DNA of 33,715 nucleotides from Bacteroidales bacterium (GTDB lineage Bacteria; Bacteroidota; Bacteroidia; Bacteroidales; F082): contig JAFYJV010000039.1 in the NCBI GenBank assembly GCA_017537965.1, forward strand, positions 1 through 33,715, read 5' to 3'. Both the position numbers and the translations under genes were made by a program. Below are positions 17,420 to 25,543 of this stretch, piece by piece. Positions within the stretch are counted from its first letter, which is position 1. Every line of letters starts with the position of its first letter. Below the pieces are notes generated by a model. The model was not told the origin of the DNA and made no database searches. It was given only the letters and a program-made list of their open reading frames with translations.

Positions 17420-18883
17420 TCAGTGGAACAAGTCCTTTAGGGTCACTACATTTTGAAAAAACGAACTGTATTTGTTGTGTGTCAATCCATAGGATGTGAC
17501 AAGAACGGGATGGATGGCGCACCGCATTTTCCGGCTGTCGCGGAAAGCCTTGACACGACGCGTGATATCCGCATAATCTTTTGCTTTCATGGTATAGTAA
17601 TCGTCATAGTATTTCATTTCGCAAACGTTGATCACCTTGTCGGCACGTTGAATGATCATGTCGATCTGCGCTTTGTCTTTCGCATCGGAGGAAGTGTTCC
17701 AGGAATACACTTGGGTGATGATGCCAGAAATGCCCAAGCTTTTCTCGATCTGTTGATGGTGGTTCAAACACAGTTGTTCAAAGGCAAGTCCCGCCCAGGT
17801 ATCGTGTGTTCGGGTTCCGATTTGGTACTGCCAGAATGGTTTGTCGGAATGGCCGTATTTTTTGACAAACTTGAAATAAAACAAGGTGAAAGGGTCGATC
17901 AGTTGATAAATACCCAAGCGTGTTCTGCTGCCATAGCCTTTATAGTAGCGGACAAAATCGCAATCGACAAGGTCTTTGAGCACTTTGGAGAAATGTCCGT
18001 TGACTTCCAGTTTTGTGGCTTTCAGGATCTCTTCCCTGGTCAGGCCTTTGTTTTTCGTACTCAAGGCTTCCACCACTTTGATGTAGTTATCCGACTTCTC
18101 AAACAAAGAGCTGTACAAGGCGTCAAACTCATCATCCAGGCGTCCGTGCTCGGCAAAAAACATCTCATCCACATTTTGCGACAGGCTGGCGCCTCGGCGA
18201 AGGTTCTTCAGATAATAGGGAATGCCGCCCATGATCATGTAACACTCGGCAATCTCCTTATCGTCCATCTCAATTCCTTGATGACGGATATAATCCCTGC
18301 ATTCGGCCAAGGTGAACGGACGGATAAAGAGTTTCTGGGTAACCCGGTTGTGCAAACCGCCTTTGTTTTTCAGGATCTTACGTGTAATCCATGAAGTGGC
18401 TGATCCACAGACAACGAGCACCAGGTCCTTTTGCGTTACCGCCCAGTTGTTCCAAAAATGCTCCAAAGCCGAAACGAGATTGCTTCCACGCGAGTCGAGC
18501 CAAGGCAATTCGTCGATGAAGACCACCCGTTTGGTTTTCGTGGCAGCACGGTTGTTTCCACTTCTTTTCGACTCCAACAACTCCCTGAGTTTTTCAAAAG
18601 CTTCGTACCAGGTGCGAGGCTTGGTGAATTTCCTTCCATCGCCATATCGGTTGAGCGACGCGGTGAAATTGGCCAATTGTTCCCGCTTGCTGTTTTTGGC
18701 AAGACCCGTCAACTTGAAAGCATAATGGTCGTTGAAAAACGTGTTGACCAGAAAAGTCTTCCCCACTCTACGGCGGCCATACACCACCACAAACTCGGCT
18801 TCCCTTGACTTCATGATGGTTTCCAAGTGCTCAATTTCATTTTTCCTTCCCACCATGACATTGGATGAAAACTGCTTTTTCAT
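17420..18883 (-). CDS. AAA ATPase with C-terminal PD-(D/E)XK-like (DUF234-type) domain, bracketed by hairpin repeats
   Basis: This is a 487-residue protein. I chose the ATG at 18883; a TTG two codons upstream is the only other nearby start. Residues 36-43 are Walker A (GRRRVGKT). Walker B is RVVFIDELPWLD, and VLVVCGSATSWI fits sensor 1. A winged-helix-like middle part follows (NKGLTREEILKATKLEVNGH). The C-terminal region has the spacing D-x(12)-E-x-K in QIDMIIQRADKVINVCEMKY, which fits the PD-(D/E)XK nuclease core of DUF234-type ATPases. By family knowledge these are ATPase_2/DUF234 proteins, common in archaea and Bacteroidetes and often in many copies, with no clear function. Its unusual context is two direct copies of a 55-bp hairpin element, at 17358-17412 and 18938-18992. 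It interrupts a run of metabolic genes and no transposase is seen. Confidence 0.93.
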   Translation of the reverse strand: MKKQFSSNVMVGRKNEIEHLETIMKSREAEFVVVYGRRRVGKTFLVNTFFNDHYAFKLTGLAKNSKREQLANFTASLNRYGDGRKFTKPRTWYEAFEKLRELLESKRSGNNRAATKTKRVVFIDELPWLDSRGSNLVSALEHFWNNWAVTQKDLVLVVCGSATSWITRKILKNKGGLHNRVTQKLFIRPFTLAECRDYIRHQGIEMDDKEIAECYMIMGGIPYYLKNLRRGASLSQNVDEMFFAEHGRLDDEFDALYSSLFEKSDNYIKVVEALSTKNKGLTREEILKATKLEVNGHFSKVLKDLVDCDFVRYYKGYGSRTRLGIYQLIDPFTLFYFKFVKKYGHSDKPFWQYQIGTRTHDTWAGLAFEQLCLNHHQQIEKSLGISGIITQVYSWNTSSDAKDKAQIDMIIQRADKVINVCEMKYYDDYYTMKAKDYADITRRVKAFRDSRKMRCAIHPVLVTSYGLTHNKYSSFFQNVVTLKDLFH

Positions 18884-18908
18884 GGACAATGATGATTTTT
18901 TTCCACTG

Positions 18909-18916
18909 CAAAAGTA
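18909..18916 (-). promoter_or_regulatory. -7 element of the ATPase gene
   Basis: On the minus strand TACTTTTG (TAnnTTTG) lies 25 nt before the ATG at 18883. The position where a -33 element is expected is taken by the edge of the hairpin element 18938-18992. Confidence 0.55.
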
Positions 18917-18937
18917 AGAATCTTTTTTGAAAAAATT

Positions 18938-18992
18938 GCAGACTTTCGGGCCATAAGTCGATTTTTTATCGAGTTAAGGCCCGAAAGTCTGC
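18938..18992 (+). repeat. 55-bp hairpin element, right copy (upstream of the ATPase gene)
   Basis: The arms GCAGACTTTCGGGCC (18938-18952) and GGCCCGAAAGTCTGC (18978-18992) are a perfect 15-bp inverted repeat, 17 bp with the flanking TT/AA pairs. The 25-nt loop holds a second, smaller palindrome, TCGAT-TTTTT-ATCGA. It is a direct copy of 17358-17412. It lies in the promoter region of the ATPase gene and about 107 bp before gapA. Confidence 0.92.
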
Positions 18993-19050
18993 AAAAAAAG
19001 GTGTATTGTCAAAAAAAATGATTGGTGCGGAATATTTTGATGGAAAATTG

Positions 19051-19058
19051 TATTTTTG
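19051..19058 (+). promoter_or_regulatory. -7 element of gapA
   Basis: TATTTTTG (TAnnTTTG) lies 41 nt before the gapA ATG. A TTTG at 19036-19039 is too close (11 nt) to be a normal -33 element. Confidence 0.55.
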
Positions 19059-19099
19059 CAGTTTGAATTCAACGAACAATCATCAAATTACAATTCGAT

Positions 19100-20107
19100 A
19101 TGGAAAAGATTAAAGTAGGTATCAATGGTTTCGGCCGCATTGGCCGCAACGTGTTCCGCATCATCTGCGAACGTCCGAATCTGGAAATCGTGGGCGTCAA
19201 CGACCTGACGAGCACCAAGGTGCTGGCCCACCTCTTGAAATATGACTCCACCCAGGGCAAGTTCCCCGGCACCGTGGAATATGACGAGACCGCGCTGATC
19301 GTCAACGGCCAACGCATCCCCGTCACCGCCGAGCGTTCTCCGCTGAACATCAAGTGGGGCAAGACCCCCGATGTGGTGGTTGAGTCCACCGGCGTGTTCC
19401 GTTCCAAGGAAAGCAGCAAGGGCGGCTATGGCGACCACCTAAAGAACGGCGCCAAGAAAGTCATCCTCTCCGCTCCCTCGAAAGATGCCATCGACGCCAC
19501 CATCGTGGTCGGCGTGAACAACCATGAGCTCACCGATGACATCGAATGCGTCAGCAACGCCTCTTGCACCACCAACTGCCTGGCTCCCGTGGCCAAGGTG
19601 TTGAACGACCGTTTCGGCATCGAGCAGGGTTACATCACCACCATCCACAGCTACACCAACGACCAGGTCATCCTCGACGGTCCGCACAGCGACCTGCGCC
19701 GCGCCCGTTCGGCCGCCATGTCGCAGATCCCCACCACCACCGGCGCCGCCAAGGCAGTGGGCATCGTGATCCCTGACCTTAACGGCAAGCTCGACGGCAT
19801 CGCCGTCCGCGTCCCCACCCCGACCGGCTCACTGGTTGACCTCGTCTGCACATTGAAGACCGAAGCCACCAAGGAAGAGATCAACGCCGCCATGAAAGAA
19901 GCCGCCGAAGGCCCGATGAAAGGCGTCCTCGAATACACCGAAGACCCAATCGTGAGCTGCGACGTCATCCACAACCCACACAGCAGCATCTTCGATGCCC
20001 AAAGCACCATGGTGATGGGCAAGATGGTGAAGATCATGTCGTGGTACGACAACGAATGGGGTTACTCCAACAGAATGGTGGACCTCATTGAGATGATGAA
20101 GTATTAA
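19100..20107 (+). CDS. gapA: Glyceraldehyde-3-phosphate dehydrogenase, type I
   Basis: This 335-residue protein is of the usual length. By family knowledge it catalyses the phosphorylating, NAD-dependent oxidation of glyceraldehyde 3-phosphate in cytoplasmic glycolysis and gluconeogenesis. It shows the nucleotide-binding start KVGINGFGRIGRNVFRI, an Asp after VGVN that favours NAD over NADP, the active-site segment SNASCTTNCLAPV with Cys156, and the C-terminal WYDNEWGYSNRMVDL. Its codons are strongly biased to C-ending forms, as expected for a highly expressed gene. It converges on the minus-strand T9SS cargo gene with 34 bp between, where a purine-rich repeat and a short palindrome lie. Confidence 0.99.
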   Translation: MEKIKVGINGFGRIGRNVFRIICERPNLEIVGVNDLTSTKVLAHLLKYDSTQGKFPGTVEYDETALIVNGQRIPVTAERSPLNIKWGKTPDVVVESTGVFRSKESSKGGYGDHLKNGAKKVILSAPSKDAIDATIVVGVNNHELTDDIECVSNASCTTNCLAPVAKVLNDRFGIEQGYITTIHSYTNDQVILDGPHSDLRRARSAAMSQIPTTTGAAKAVGIVIPDLNGKLDGIAVRVPTPTGSLVDLVCTLKTEATKEEINAAMKEAAEGPMKGVLEYTEDPIVSCDVIHNPHSSIFDAQSTMVMGKMVKIMSWYDNEWGYSNRMVDLIEMMKY

Positions 20108-20133
20108 AAGAAGACAGAAGTAAGAAGTAAGAA
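20108..20133. repeat. Purine-rich short repeat after gapA
   Basis: AAAGAAGACAGAAG followed by TAAGAAGTAAGAAG begins just after the gapA stop. It has the same unit as the copies at 25500-25536 and 26855-26888. Confidence 0.65.
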
Positions 20134-20145
20134 GTTACTTCTTAC
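20127..20145. repeat. Short perfect palindrome between gapA and the T9SS cargo gene
   Basis: GTAAGAAGT-T-ACTTCTTAC has 9-bp arms and a 1-nt centre. It contains the stop codon of the minus-strand gene (20142-20144). It could help end transcription from both sides, but it is AT-rich, has no useful loop and lacks a T run. Confidence 0.5.
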
Positions 20146-22685
20146 CGAAGTAAAGTTATGACCCCCTGGAGGCGTTGGGTAACCACTCCTTCAGGGGTTT
20201 TTATATACACATCGCACACATAGAAATAGGTGCCGTCGGGACATTCCATGCGGGTGCCCATGGCGCGTCCATCCCAGTGGATGAAAGGATCCTCCGTGTC
20301 AAAAACAGGCCGTCCCCAACGGTTGAAGACATGCATCTCCACATGATCGATGGAGACCCTAGCGATGTGAATGGGCTCGAAGATGTCGTTGACACCATCA
20401 CCATTGGGCGTGAAAACGTTGGGCAACTCATAAACGGGACAGGCATCCCAGGCGATGCAGACCGTGTCGGTGGGCTGCGAAAAGTTGCCCTTCTCGTCGA
20501 AAGCCTTCATGTAATAACAGCCCGCCGTACTCAACAGCCCCTTATGGAGATACGTCGTATCCATCGGATTCGTCAAGGTCTCCAAAAGGTCAAATCCCTC
20601 CGATAGGGAGGCGGTGTAATAGATCTGGAACCCGGCGAGATCGTCTTCCATTTCGCCATGCCAGGTCAGGATGTTTTCCACAGCGTCGCAGTCGGGTTCC
20701 ACCTCCAGCCTCGGCGGCGCAGGTGGCTCGTCATCGTCAGGCGTCACGCTGACGATGGCCGACCAGTTCACCAAAGGCTGTTGCAGTCCCTCGAGGACGT
20801 AATGGCCGAAGCTACGAACATAATAGCGGTACTCCACGCCGTTCTCCACGGCGGTGTCAACAAAGCCGTTGGAGACGGTCGCGCCGATCTTCACAAAGCC
20901 CCTGTCGTTTTCCTTATAGACCTCGATGCTGTCAATCATCCAGGGCACCTCCTCCGTCCACGAGAGGACCACCCTGGCGTCACCGCCGAGGCCCGACAAT
21001 AGGAGGGCCTCGGCGGTGACGCTATTCCCTACCAGCTGTTGGGCGGCATCACGCATCTCCACTCGATAGCGGAGCGACTGCACCTGCGAAAGGTCGGCCT
21101 CCACGTCACGGAAGACGGTGTCGGCGCCTTCATAAACCATCGACTCCATCCCATTCATATAACGGATCAAACGATAGGTGAATGGCTCTGTATGATACGG
21201 TTCTATTTCCTGAGGCCTCATCCAACCCAACAACACTTGGTTTGTCGTCAAGTCGAGGCTGTCGTTGCTGACATGGGTCATCAGCGGTCGGGTGTTCTTC
21301 AGATGCACACATGCCTCCTCGCTCGGCGCTCCTTCGATTCCCTCATAGAACACCGCCACAAGACGGTAACAATAGTCCAGCCCTTGCCCGAAGTCCTGGC
21401 CGCCGTTGTCATCGACAAACGAAGTGGCATCCGAACCATCGAGTTCCGCCACCAGCTGATAGCCAGGCCTCACTCCGGTCTCACAGGGATCCGGCACATA
21501 CGGCCATCCTCCTGTCCTTCGATAGATACGCAACTGTTGCGCATTGGAGCAGGCATACGGCAACCAAGTCAAGGCGATCTTCCCGTTTTGCAACTCCGCC
21601 GACAGCCCCTCCACGGGGGGACCTATCACAGTAATGTTGACAATGTGCACGTTAGAGAGCGCTATAGGAAAGGCATCGTCCTTGGCATGGACGACCACCT
21701 GATATGGATTTCCGCAGACATGTCCGCACTGGGTGTTCCACGAAAAAGTGAAAGATGGCGTCAGTCCAAAAGCCGTGGGAGGCGTCAACACCGCGGGGCT
21801 GTCGTCCAGCACAAAAGGACCGCCCGAAGCCGTGAGGGTGACATTATCGCCATCAGGATCATAACCCGAGATGAGGAAGTCAATGGAGGTCCCAGCGACC
21901 ACGCAAGTGTCATCGACGCAGACGATTTCGGGGATGTTGTCGTTGCATGCGTTGACAAGGATCTGCATATCGCGCGTGACAGAGCCTATCTTCACGCCGT
22001 GACGCCACTCCTCAACGAGGATGGCAACGTTGTACTCCCCTTGAAGGACAGGATTCTCCCATTTCAACACACCCGTCACCGGATCAATCTCGAAGAGACT
22101 TGACGACTGTGGATAGGAATAGCCGGGGATATCCTCTCCTCCAGTGCCTTTGCAAGGGATGAGGCGATAACTCAAGCTGTCGCCATCAGGGTCGTAAGCC
22201 GATGGATGATGGTAGAACGGCTTCCCAACGCAACCTTTGTCAACAGGCGGATTGAGCAGCTGCACTGAGTTGTTATAGCCAAGGAAAGGACTGATGACCA
22301 GCTCCGTCTCGATATACATGGGAACACTGACCGAATTGGGCACGTTGACCACCCCATAGTTGCGATCGGGGTCTTCCATACTGATAATAAAGGTACCAGA
22401 AGACGCGAAATCGTGCGTCATACGATAGACATTAAGCGTGTAGTCATCGCCCAGGTCTTCATAGACCACACGGGGCACATAGTCCTCGAAGCCATCGCCC
22501 CACTGCATGAGCAACGAGTCGCGCTGCATCCCGGCCGGGCTGGGCGAATAGGTGTAGCAGGTCAAGGTGAACTCGTAGGTGTTCGCCCCCATCCAACGGT
22601 AGGTGATCTCAGCCGCCCGCTGGTGCGTGGCCAAGGCAGGCAGAGCCAAGAAGAGAAACAATCCCAGGAGAAGGCGGTTGCGCAT
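20142..22685 (-). CDS. Large secreted protein with T9SS type B (gliding-motility-type) C-terminal domain
   Basis: This is an 847-residue protein. I chose the ATG at 22685 because the signal peptide (MRNRLLLGLFLFLALPALAT) starts there; the longer frame to 22826 crosses the promoter. The N-terminal part (HQRAAEITYRWMGANTYEFT) and several later beta-sandwich segments resemble surface proteins with Fn3/PKD-like folds, for example GYDPDGDNVTLTASGG and AFDEKGNFSQPTDTVCIAWD. The last 90 residues are the CHU_C/T9SS type B sorting domain: ELPNVFTPNGDGVNDIFEPI, MHVFNRWGRPVFDT and CPDGTYFYVCDVYI. By family knowledge it is exported through the type IX system to the surface. No catalytic site is visible, so an adhesin or structural role is only a guess. 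Confidence 0.93.
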   Translation of the reverse strand: MRNRLLLGLFLFLALPALATHQRAAEITYRWMGANTYEFTLTCYTYSPSPAGMQRDSLLMQWGDGFEDYVPRVVYEDLGDDYTLNVYRMTHDFASSGTFIISMEDPDRNYGVVNVPNSVSVPMYIETELVISPFLGYNNSVQLLNPPVDKGCVGKPFYHHPSAYDPDGDSLSYRLIPCKGTGGEDIPGYSYPQSSSLFEIDPVTGVLKWENPVLQGEYNVAILVEEWRHGVKIGSVTRDMQILVNACNDNIPEIVCVDDTCVVAGTSIDFLISGYDPDGDNVTLTASGGPFVLDDSPAVLTPPTAFGLTPSFTFSWNTQCGHVCGNPYQVVVHAKDDAFPIALSNVHIVNITVIGPPVEGLSAELQNGKIALTWLPYACSNAQQLRIYRRTGGWPYVPDPCETGVRPGYQLVAELDGSDATSFVDDNGGQDFGQGLDYCYRLVAVFYEGIEGAPSEEACVHLKNTRPLMTHVSNDSLDLTTNQVLLGWMRPQEIEPYHTEPFTYRLIRYMNGMESMVYEGADTVFRDVEADLSQVQSLRYRVEMRDAAQQLVGNSVTAEALLLSGLGGDARVVLSWTEEVPWMIDSIEVYKENDRGFVKIGATVSNGFVDTAVENGVEYRYYVRSFGHYVLEGLQQPLVNWSAIVSVTPDDDEPPAPPRLEVEPDCDAVENILTWHGEMEDDLAGFQIYYTASLSEGFDLLETLTNPMDTTYLHKGLLSTAGCYYMKAFDEKGNFSQPTDTVCIAWDACPVYELPNVFTPNGDGVNDIFEPIHIARVSIDHVEMHVFNRWGRPVFDTEDPFIHWDGRAMGTRMECPDGTYFYVCDVYIKTPEGVVTQRLQGVITLLR

Positions 22686-22704
22686 GGTCGAGTCGTTTAG
22701 ATTG

Positions 22705-22734
22705 CAAAAGTAATCAATCTTCAGAAAATAGCAA
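22705..22734 (-). promoter_or_regulatory. Promoter of the T9SS type B cargo gene
   Basis: On the minus strand TTG at 22732-22734 is followed by a 19-nt spacer and TACTTTTG (TAnnTTTG) at 22705-22712. The ATG follows 19 nt downstream, at 22685. It is divergent from the rel promoter. Confidence 0.7.
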
Positions 22735-22758
22735 TTCACAAAATAAAAACCGGATTCC

Positions 22759-22791
22759 TTGACTTTGAAAAGAATAATTTCGCTAAGTTTG
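22759..22791 (+). promoter_or_regulatory. Promoter of rel/spoT
   Basis: TAAGTTTG (TAnnTTTG) lies at 22784-22791, 26 nt before the ATG at 22818. The best -33 candidates are TTG at 22759-22761 (22-nt spacer) and TTTG at 22764-22767 (16-nt spacer); neither has the ideal spacing. Confidence 0.5.
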
Positions 22792-22817
22792 CAAATTCTA
22801 ACAAAAAAAACAATATC

Positions 22818-25007
22818 ATGGAACACGTTTTACCCGACAGTTATTCATCCGAAGAGAAAGAGGAGATCCTCCGACGATATGGGCGTTTGCTGGATGCCTG
22901 GCAAACGCGCAAAGAACAACAGGACCTTGAGATGGTGGAGAAGGCATTTTACTTCGCTGCCAACGCCCACTGCCATCAACGCAGGAGAACAGGCGAGCCG
23001 TACATCTACCACCCCATCGCCGTGGCTACTATCGCGGCAAAGGACATCGGTCTAGGACGCACTTCCATCACCTGCGCCCTGCTGCACGACGTCGTGGAAG
23101 ATACCGAATACACACTGGACGACATCGAATCGCTGTTCGGAAACAAAGTGGCGCATATCATCGACGGGCTGACGAAACTCGACAAGGTGGAGAACGCCGA
23201 GAGCATGCAGGCCGAGAACTTCAAAAAGATCATCAGCACCCTCTCGACCGACATCCGCGTGGTGCTCATCAAGCTAGCCGACCGACTTCACAACATGCGT
23301 ACACTGAGTTCCATGCCACCCCACAAGCAACTAAAAATCGCCTCCGAGACCTCGTATATCTACGCCCCCCTCGCCTACCGCCTCGGCCTTCACGCCATCA
23401 AAAACGAGCTCGAAGACCTCTCCTTGAAATACACCGACCCCGTCATCTACAACAGCATCATGAAACAGATGAACGAGGTGAGAGAGGAACGAACCGCCCA
23501 ACTGAAGGCATTCCTGGAGCCACTGGACAAGACCTTCAAACAACGCGGGATGGACATCAAGGCGCAGATCGTGGAACGCTCCACGCACTCCATTTGGAAA
23601 CGCATGAACAAGAAACAGCTGACCTTCGAAGAGCTGTATGGCGTCTTCCACATCCGCTTTCTTGTTGACTGTCCAGCCGACATGGAAAAGATCGAGTGCT
23701 GGAAAATCTATGCCGTCATCACCGACGTCTATACCCCCAACGTGTCGAAACTAAAGGATTGGATCTCAACGCCCAAGATCAATGGCTATGAGTCGATCCA
23801 TGCCGTGTTCATGGGCAAGGACGGCAAGTGGGTGGAGGTTCAGATTCGCAGCAAGCGCATGAACGAGATCGACGAGAAAGGCTTCACCGCCTATTGGCAA
23901 TATCGCACCGACAACCAGACCGAGAGCGGCTTCGACGAATGGCTGAAACGCGTCAACGAACTGATCAGCTCCGAGAGCGACTCGACTCTCGACTTCGTGG
24001 ACACCTTCACCAACGACCTGTTTTCCGACGAGATCAAGGTGTTCACCCCACAGGGCAAGGCCGTCACCCTCCCGAAAAACTCCACCGTGCTCGACTTCGC
24101 CTATAGCATCCACTCCGAGATCGGCAACCACAGCATCGCCGCCAATGTCAACAACCGTCTGGCCCACCTCGACCAGAAACTCCAGACCGGCGACCAAGTG
24201 GAGATCATCACCTCCGAGGCACAGCACCCACAAGAGAAATGGTTCGAGTTCCTCAATACCGCCTTCGCCAAATCAAAGCTCAAAGCCGGCATCAAGGAAT
24301 ACCGCCGCAGCTTCCGCGAGAAGGGCGAGGAGAAGTTCAACGAGCTCATGAAACGACTCAACCTAGAGCCCTCCAAGGCCAACCGCGCCAAGGTGATGGA
24401 AGACGCCAAGCTCTCCAGTGCCGTTGACTTCTTCTATATGCTCGCCGAAGGCAAGATCAACGAGAGCACCCTGCAAAGGGTGCTGAAACCGCAGAACAAC
24501 AACGGCGGCGGCTTCCTCAAATACATCACCTTCGGATTGCTGGGCGGAGAAAACCGAACCAAGAAAGACGATTCCATCGAGTCGTCAGGCGAGTTCGACT
24601 TCAACGTGGCCACCTGCTGCAACCCCATCCCCGGCGATGAAGTCGTGGCATTCAACTTCCCCGGAGAGCCGCTGCAGATCCACCGCTCCAATTGCCCCAA
24701 AGCCATTGAGATGATGTCGCGCTACGGCAACAACATCGTCAAAGCCAAATGGCAACCCAAGAGCGAGATTGCTTTCCTCGCCGGACTGAAGATCACTGCG
24801 CTCGACAACGTGGGACTCCTCAACAAGATGACCGACCTGCTCTCCAACGAGCTGAAACTCAACCTCCACTCGCTGCAGATGGAGTCGAAACAAAACCTCG
24901 TGGAAGCCGAACTCTCCGTCTATGTGCATAACATCGCCGAGCTTGACCTCCTCATTGACCGACTTGGAAAACTGAAGGAAGTGAAAAAAGTTGTGCGTCT
25001 TATTTAG
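22818..25007 (+). CDS. Bifunctional (p)ppGpp synthetase/hydrolase, RelA/SpoT family
   Basis: This 729-residue protein is a full-length long RSH protein. By family knowledge it makes and breaks (p)ppGpp in the stringent response. The hydrolase HD domain is intact: [12 protein letters not shown], then [15 protein letters not shown] near 88-102, and [12 protein letters not shown]. The synthetase has [20 protein letters not shown] near 311-330 and [20 protein letters not shown]. The TGS domain is [20 protein letters not shown] near 404, followed by the [10 protein letters not shown] motif near 596 and an ACT domain at about 655-729 ([20 protein letters not shown]). It is first in a plus-strand run with the Fur-family gene and purA, an order I recall from other Bacteroidales. 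Both activities look functional. Confidence 0.97.
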   Translation: MEHVLPDSYSSEEKEEILRRYGRLLDAWQTRKEQQDLEMVEKAFYFAANAHCHQRRRTGEPYIYHPIAVATIAAKDIGLGRTSITCALLHDVVEDTEYTLDDIESLFGNKVAHIIDGLTKLDKVENAESMQAENFKKIISTLSTDIRVVLIKLADRLHNMRTLSSMPPHKQLKIASETSYIYAPLAYRLGLHAIKNELEDLSLKYTDPVIYNSIMKQMNEVREERTAQLKAFLEPLDKTFKQRGMDIKAQIVERSTHSIWKRMNKKQLTFEELYGVFHIRFLVDCPADMEKIECWKIYAVITDVYTPNVSKLKDWISTPKINGYESIHAVFMGKDGKWVEVQIRSKRMNEIDEKGFTAYWQYRTDNQTESGFDEWLKRVNELISSESDSTLDFVDTFTNDLFSDEIKVFTPQGKAVTLPKNSTVLDFAYSIHSEIGNHSIAANVNNRLAHLDQKLQTGDQVEIITSEAQHPQEKWFEFLNTAFAKSKLKAGIKEYRRSFREKGEEKFNELMKRLNLEPSKANRAKVMEDAKLSSAVDFFYMLAEGKINESTLQRVLKPQNNNGGGFLKYITFGLLGGENRTKKDDSIESSGEFDFNVATCCNPIPGDEVVAFNFPGEPLQIHRSNCPKAIEMMSRYGNNIVKAKWQPKSEIAFLAGLKITALDNVGLLNKMTDLLSNELKLNLHSLQMESKQNLVEAELSVYVHNIAELDLLIDRLGKLKEVKKVVRLI

Positions 25008-25027
25008 AATTATTCCGTATAAAACCG

Positions 25028-25035
25028 TATCTTTG
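25028..25035 (+). promoter_or_regulatory. -7 element of the Fur-family gene
   Basis: TATCTTTG (TAnnTTTG) lies 24 nt before the ATG at 25060. A TTTA at 25003-25006, overlapping the rel stop codon, gives a 21-nt spacer as a weak -33 element. The gene may therefore have its own promoter as well as read-through from rel. Confidence 0.55.
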
Positions 25036-25059
25036 CAACTCAATCAAGGATCATTGAGC

Positions 25060-25500
25060 ATGAAAGAGAACAACGAAAGCATCGCACTGACGGTGAGGAA
25101 GATCTTCACGGACTATCTGCAGCAGCACAACCTGCGCAAGACACCGGAACGCTTCGCCATCCTGCAGGAGATCTATTCGACAAACGGCCATTTCGACATT
25201 GAGTCGCTCTACAACAAGATGAAAGACAACAAGTACCGTGTCAGCCGCGCCACCTTGTACAACACCATCGAGTTATTGCTCGACTGCAACTTGGTGATCA
25301 AGCACCAGTTCGGGCACAACTGCGCGCAGTACGAACGCTCCTACAAGTTCAGGCAACACGACCATTTCGTGGACCTTGACACCGGCCAGGTGCTGGAGTA
25401 TTGTGACCCGAGGCTGCTTGAGATCCAAAAGACCATCGAAGAGGAACTTGGGGTGGTAGTGACACATCATTCGTTGATTTTTTATGGGCATAAGAAATAA
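25060..25500 (+). CDS. Fur-family transcriptional regulator
   Basis: This is a 146-residue protein. I chose the ATG at 25060 because the frame extension to 24991 overlaps rel and the -7 box. The N-terminal winged helix is present ([20 protein letters not shown], then [20 protein letters not shown]). The dimerisation part has the metal-type histidines of [17 protein letters not shown] and [10 protein letters not shown]. Where typical Fur has a CxxC zinc pair (CLDCG) this protein has DLDTG, and it has no C-terminal cysteine pair, so the structural zinc site seems absent. The metal or signal it senses cannot be told. It lies 52 bp after rel and 43 bp before purA. Confidence 0.93.
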   Translation: MKENNESIALTVRKIFTDYLQQHNLRKTPERFAILQEIYSTNGHFDIESLYNKMKDNKYRVSRATLYNTIELLLDCNLVIKHQFGHNCAQYERSYKFRQHDHFVDLDTGQVLEYCDPRLLEIQKTIEEELGVVVTHHSLIFYGHKK

Positions 25501-25536
25501 GAAGTAAGAAGATAGAAGTAAGAAGTAAGAATAATA
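25500..25536. repeat. Purine-rich short repeat between the Fur-family gene and purA
   Basis: Units AGAAGTAAGAAG, ATAGAAGTAAGAAG and TAAGAATAA fill nearly the whole 43-bp intergenic space and begin at the Fur stop codon. They have the same unit as at 20108-20133. Confidence 0.7.
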
Positions 25537-25543
25537 CTTGAGT

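Noticed and set aside
20127-20145. Palindrome after gapA as an intrinsic terminator
   Set aside because: The arms are AT-rich with a 1-nt centre and there is no following T run on either strand; reported only as a repeat.
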